A stretch of DNA of 64,000 bases, taken from the NCBI RefSeq assembly GCF_003994465.1, contig NZ_RZNX01000002.1:271444-335443 (forward strand). Direction: 5' to 3'. This DNA is from Paenibacillus zeisoli (GTDB lineage Bacteria > Bacillota > Bacilli > Paenibacillales > Paenibacillaceae). Position numbers and translations under genes: made by a program. The notes under the pieces were generated by a model, which saw nothing but the letters and a program-made list of their open reading frames with translations, was not told where the DNA came from and did no database searches. Positions 61,493 through 64,000 of this stretch are shown in pieces; within the stretch, counting starts at the first letter, position 1, and every line of letters starts with the position of its first letter.

Positions 61493-62386
61493 ATGAATAC
61501 TATGCGTGTATTTGTAACTGGTGCAACAGGGTTTATCGGTTCTGCCGTCGTACGCGAACTTCTCGATGCTGGGCATCAGGTTGTTGGACTCGCCCGCTCC
61601 GATAAGTCCGCCGCAGCGTTGACGGCAGTCGGCGCCGAAGTACACCACGGCGACCTCGATGACCTTAACAGCCTGCGAGAAGCCGCTGGTTCGGCGGACG
61701 GTGTCATTCACTTGGCCTTCAAACACGACTTCACCAATTTTGAGGCAGCCGCAGCAGCCGACAGTCTGGCGATCGAGGCAATGGGAGCAGCCCTCAAGGG
61801 CACCGGGAAACCACTCGTGGCCACCTCGGGCACGTTGATGCTCTTGCCGGGAATCCTTGGGACGGAAGAACAGGCGTCGATGCAATCTACGCCGCGACGT
61901 TCCGAGGAGGCGGCGCTTGGGCTGGCCGTGCAGGGGGTGCGATCATCGATCGTCCGTCTCGCACCATCCGTGCATGGTGAAGGCGAGATGGGCTTCGTTC
62001 CGACCCTTATCGAAATCGCACGCAAAAAAGGGGTTTCGGCCTATGTGGAAGATGGTCTTAACCGTTGGCCGGCAGTGCATCGGTTGGATGCAGCACGTCT
62101 CTTCAGACTGGTGCTGGAAAAGGGCGATGCGGGAGCCATATATCACGGGGTCGCTGACGAAGGAGTTCCCTTCCGGGATATTGCCGGCGTCATCGGTCGT
62201 CACCTGAACCTGCCGATGCTCAGCATAACCCGTGAAGAGGCAGACGCTCACTTCGGGTGGCTCTCCTTCGCCGCTTCTACTGATAATCCAACGTCAAGCA
62301 CACTGACAAAAGAACGCTTAGGATGGCAGCCAGCGTACCCTGCTCTGATCCCTGACCTAGAACAGGGCCACTACTTCATCAGCTGA
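61493..62386 (+). CDS. NAD(P)-dependent SDR/epimerase-like oxidoreductase
   Basis: A 297-aa atypical/extended SDR. The cofactor motif is TGATGFIGSAVV (about 10-21), then LARSDKSAAAL and the GDLDDLNSLREAA segment. The typical YxxxK is not obvious, so it may be NAD-binding with altered chemistry (SDR family 5a-like). ATG 61493 lies after GAGGTGAAAGG; ATG 61502 is an alternative. GC-rich compared with the adjacent TetR gene, which hints at separate origins. Confidence 0.9.
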   Translation: MNTMRVFVTGATGFIGSAVVRELLDAGHQVVGLARSDKSAAALTAVGAEVHHGDLDDLNSLREAAGSADGVIHLAFKHDFTNFEAAAAADSLAIEAMGAALKGTGKPLVATSGTLMLLPGILGTEEQASMQSTPRRSEEAALGLAVQGVRSSIVRLAPSVHGEGEMGFVPTLIEIARKKGVSAYVEDGLNRWPAVHRLDAARLFRLVLEKGDAGAIYHGVADEGVPFRDIAGVIGRHLNLPMLSITREEADAHFGWLSFAASTDNPTSSTLTKERLGWQPAYPALIPDLEQGHYFIS

Positions 62387-62433
62387 AATAAATCCGCAAT
62401 CGATTTGCGGTTCTTGGACTTATATTGACAAAT

Positions 62434-62467
62434 AAAGAAGCTCGCTGCGGTGACAGCGAGCTTCTTT
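62434..62467. terminator. Bidirectional terminator between SDR and VanZ genes
   Basis: A perfect 14-bp stem AAAGAAGCTCGCTG / CAGCGAGCTTCTTT with a 6-nt loop. It ends in T on both strands. Confidence 0.93.
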
Positions 62468-62488
62468 ATCTTGAATCGATAAAAATAA

Positions 62489-63913
62489 TTATTTTAATGC
62501 CGGGATTTCACATTCCCATGTGTTTTCGCGTTCGTTGATATATCCTGAGAAGCGGTAGATCGGTTGATAAAAACCTTTTGTGTCATAGGTATAATCCAGT
62601 TCATAATTCTCTACATATAATTTATCATTTGTCCGGAACGGCACGTATTGCTCAAACTTACCCGCTTCTACCTCTGAGAAGGCTTCCTTCGGGGAAATAA
62701 TGCTTTCCGTTGCTACATATTCATTCCAATAAATATCGTACAAGAGGGAAACTGTGTTACCTTTTGCACCAAACTGCATGAGAACGGAACCGGAAGCAAA
62801 TGGACCTGTATTCGTAGTTAAATCTTTTTTCACAGCGGCATCCCATCTTAAAGTGTCGTTATTCTGTACGGAGAAGACGGCAGAATCGGGAAGCATCCCA
62901 TTCTTCTTGAACCAGTCCTCATACCGTTCTCGATTAGAATTGACGTCATCCTTCGTAAGCGAAGCTGCGTCCTCCCATGTCGTAAGACTCCAAGTTCCCG
63001 TTCGGACAAAGAAAGTAAGCTGAACCGCATTGCCCTGAGCTGACTTGCCCGGATACACCTTGTTATCGCCCTCACGCCGAGTAGTGCTGGAAAAAGTTAT
63101 ACCCTCCACATCTGCAACAGCGGCTGCAACGTTCTTAGTATACGAGTTATCTTTGACATGAACATTTCGATATACGGAAGCAGTAGCGGGGGTTGCCGGC
63201 AGGGTCAAATCTATTGTCAGATTGACTTTGCTCATATCTTGTTTTGCGGCAGGCAAAAATGCTAGATTGCCATAGGGTTGACTTTCATAAACCCAGAATG
63301 CCCCTCCAATAATCATCCCGATCAAGCAAGGAAGTATTAGCACCTTGGCAATAGGAGTGAAGCGGATGCGTTTTTCCCGGATAATAGAAAGGATGGCCAT
63401 CATACAGAAGTAACCGAATAGGCTTCCTATACAGTTGTGAAACAGATCGTCGACTTCAAATATACCTTTTCCCGTCAGGAGTTGACCAAATTCGATAAGA
63501 GCGGTTGTCCCCACGGAGGCCAGGAATGTAACCTTGAATCGTTCTGCTTTGTCCCACAAGAGGGGAAGTAAAAAACCGAGCGGAACGAACATCAACATAT
63601 TAAAGAGGATAAGCTGCAGCTCGCTGATTGACCACTTATTCCAGGTGTTGATGTATCCACTAAAATAGTCAATGTTGATATTGCCGGTATAGTTAGCTCC
63701 ACGGCTTGCTATAGTAAGCCCCAATACCAGCAGCAGCCAGCACGAAAGTAGAAAAGCGGTGACCCCCTGTTTTTTTGTCATATTTTTTTCTCCGTGAAAC
63801 CCCTTTTTGTAAATCATATAAACAATCCAAATAACAAGTGCAATCGAAGCTCCGCCGACTAAAGCCAACACGCCCCATCGAAGCAGAGCATGAATAACCG
63901 CAATAATATCCAT
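62489..63913 (-). CDS. VanZ-family membrane protein with a soluble C-terminal domain
   Basis: About 474 aa. The VanZ domain (about 45-205) is seen with NMLMFVPLGFLLPLLW, EFGQLLTGKGIFEVDDLFHN and an IGSLFGYF segment, inside five or six membrane helices. A further helix at about 210-230 is followed by a roughly 230-residue outside domain that I do not recognise. VanZ-like proteins are linked to teicoplanin tolerance in some hosts; that cannot be claimed here. The start is ATG 63913 (MDIIAVIH) behind AGGAGG. Confidence 0.9.
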   Translation of the reverse strand: MDIIAVIHALLRWGVLALVGGASIALVIWIVYMIYKKGFHGEKNMTKKQGVTAFLLSCWLLLVLGLTIASRGANYTGNINIDYFSGYINTWNKWSISELQLILFNMLMFVPLGFLLPLLWDKAERFKVTFLASVGTTALIEFGQLLTGKGIFEVDDLFHNCIGSLFGYFCMMAILSIIREKRIRFTPIAKVLILPCLIGMIIGGAFWVYESQPYGNLAFLPAAKQDMSKVNLTIDLTLPATPATASVYRNVHVKDNSYTKNVAAAVADVEGITFSSTTRREGDNKVYPGKSAQGNAVQLTFFVRTGTWSLTTWEDAASLTKDDVNSNRERYEDWFKKNGMLPDSAVFSVQNNDTLRWDAAVKKDLTTNTGPFASGSVLMQFGAKGNTVSLLYDIYWNEYVATESIISPKEAFSEVEAGKFEQYVPFRTNDKLYVENYELDYTYDTKGFYQPIYRFSGYINERENTWECEIPALK

Positions 63914-63949
63914 CTTACGATGACCTCCTAAAGAGAAAGCAGACAACAA

Positions 63950-63992
63950 ACTCCCTGCTTTCGTTTCTTTTATTCTAACGAAAGCAGGGAGT
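63950..63992. terminator. 16-bp perfect inverted repeat at window end
   Basis: ACTCCCTGCTTTCGTT / AACGAAAGCAGGGAGT with an 11-nt loop, just upstream of the VanZ gene. Probably the terminator of a neighbour beyond the window. Confidence 0.75.
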
Positions 63993-64000
63993 CTATATTT

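Noticed and set aside
1-64000. tRNA, rRNA, CRISPR arrays, insertion sequences, att sites
   Set aside because: None could be supported by reading both strands; the tandem repeats found are in-gene minisatellites without spacers.

Overview
The window looks like chromosomal DNA of a Gram-positive member of the Bacillales, most likely Paenibacillus. The signs are mid-range GC, strong GGAGG-type ribosome binding sites, frequent GTG/TTG starts, Bacillus-type gene pairs (yjlC-ndh, hxlR/hxlAB, namA, pepT) and many hairpin terminators. No rRNA, tRNA, prophage, insertion sequence or CRISPR array was seen. Genus assignment is inference from gene content.

Layout. 1-7.4 kb: housekeeping and membrane genes (UbiA/MenA-type prenyltransferase, a GGDEF-EAL c-di-GMP protein, aldo/keto reductase, GNAT, GT39-like transferase). 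7.6-11.4 kb: a translation-flavoured group (cold-shock protein with a structured promoter/leader, an IF-3 paralogue, a TetM/EF-G-like GTPase, a zinc-ribbon protein). 11.6-13.9 kb: type II NADH dehydrogenase with its DUF1641 partner, and a 53-aa membrane protein. 14-15.6 kb: an operon of a divergent ketoacyl synthase III and a STAS-like protein behind a cyclic-di-GMP-I (GEMM-I) riboswitch. 16.5-16.9 kb: a probable type I toxin-antitoxin locus with a 27-aa BsrE/TxpA-like peptide and a convergent antisense RNA. 17-20.8 kb: small membrane or secreted proteins, a cupin and an MpsC/DUF2294 protein with an unusual leader.

20.85-38.8 kb: one long minus-strand exopolysaccharide operon. It carries a deacetylase, a Wzz-like protein, four enzymes matching the WbpB/A/D/E steps to a 2,3-diacetamido uronic acid, a Wzx flippase, a second deacetylase, three glycosyltransferases, a Wzy-like polymerase, a phosphoglycosyltransferase, an LCP ligase and a sugar epimerase. 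A beta-helix protein and a FemAB/GNAT-like protein lie beside it. Several genes here, and an HNH protein at 41.8-42.8 kb, carry in-frame 24-bp or 36-bp minisatellite expansions.

43-64 kb: alpha-amylase, CsbD, TetR regulators (one with a perfect 19-bp-arm operator over its -10 box) with an MFS exporter, an XRE/membrane pair, formaldehyde-fixing hxlAB with hxlR, an alkyltransferase-like protein, PepT, DinB, a WYL regulator, NamA, a GGDEF protein, an LLM oxidoreductase, a DUF4241 protein, a TetR/SDR divergent pair and a VanZ protein. The strongest candidates for new biology are the type I toxin locus, the riboswitch-controlled degenerate KAS III, the MpsC leader and the recurrent minisatellite expansions.
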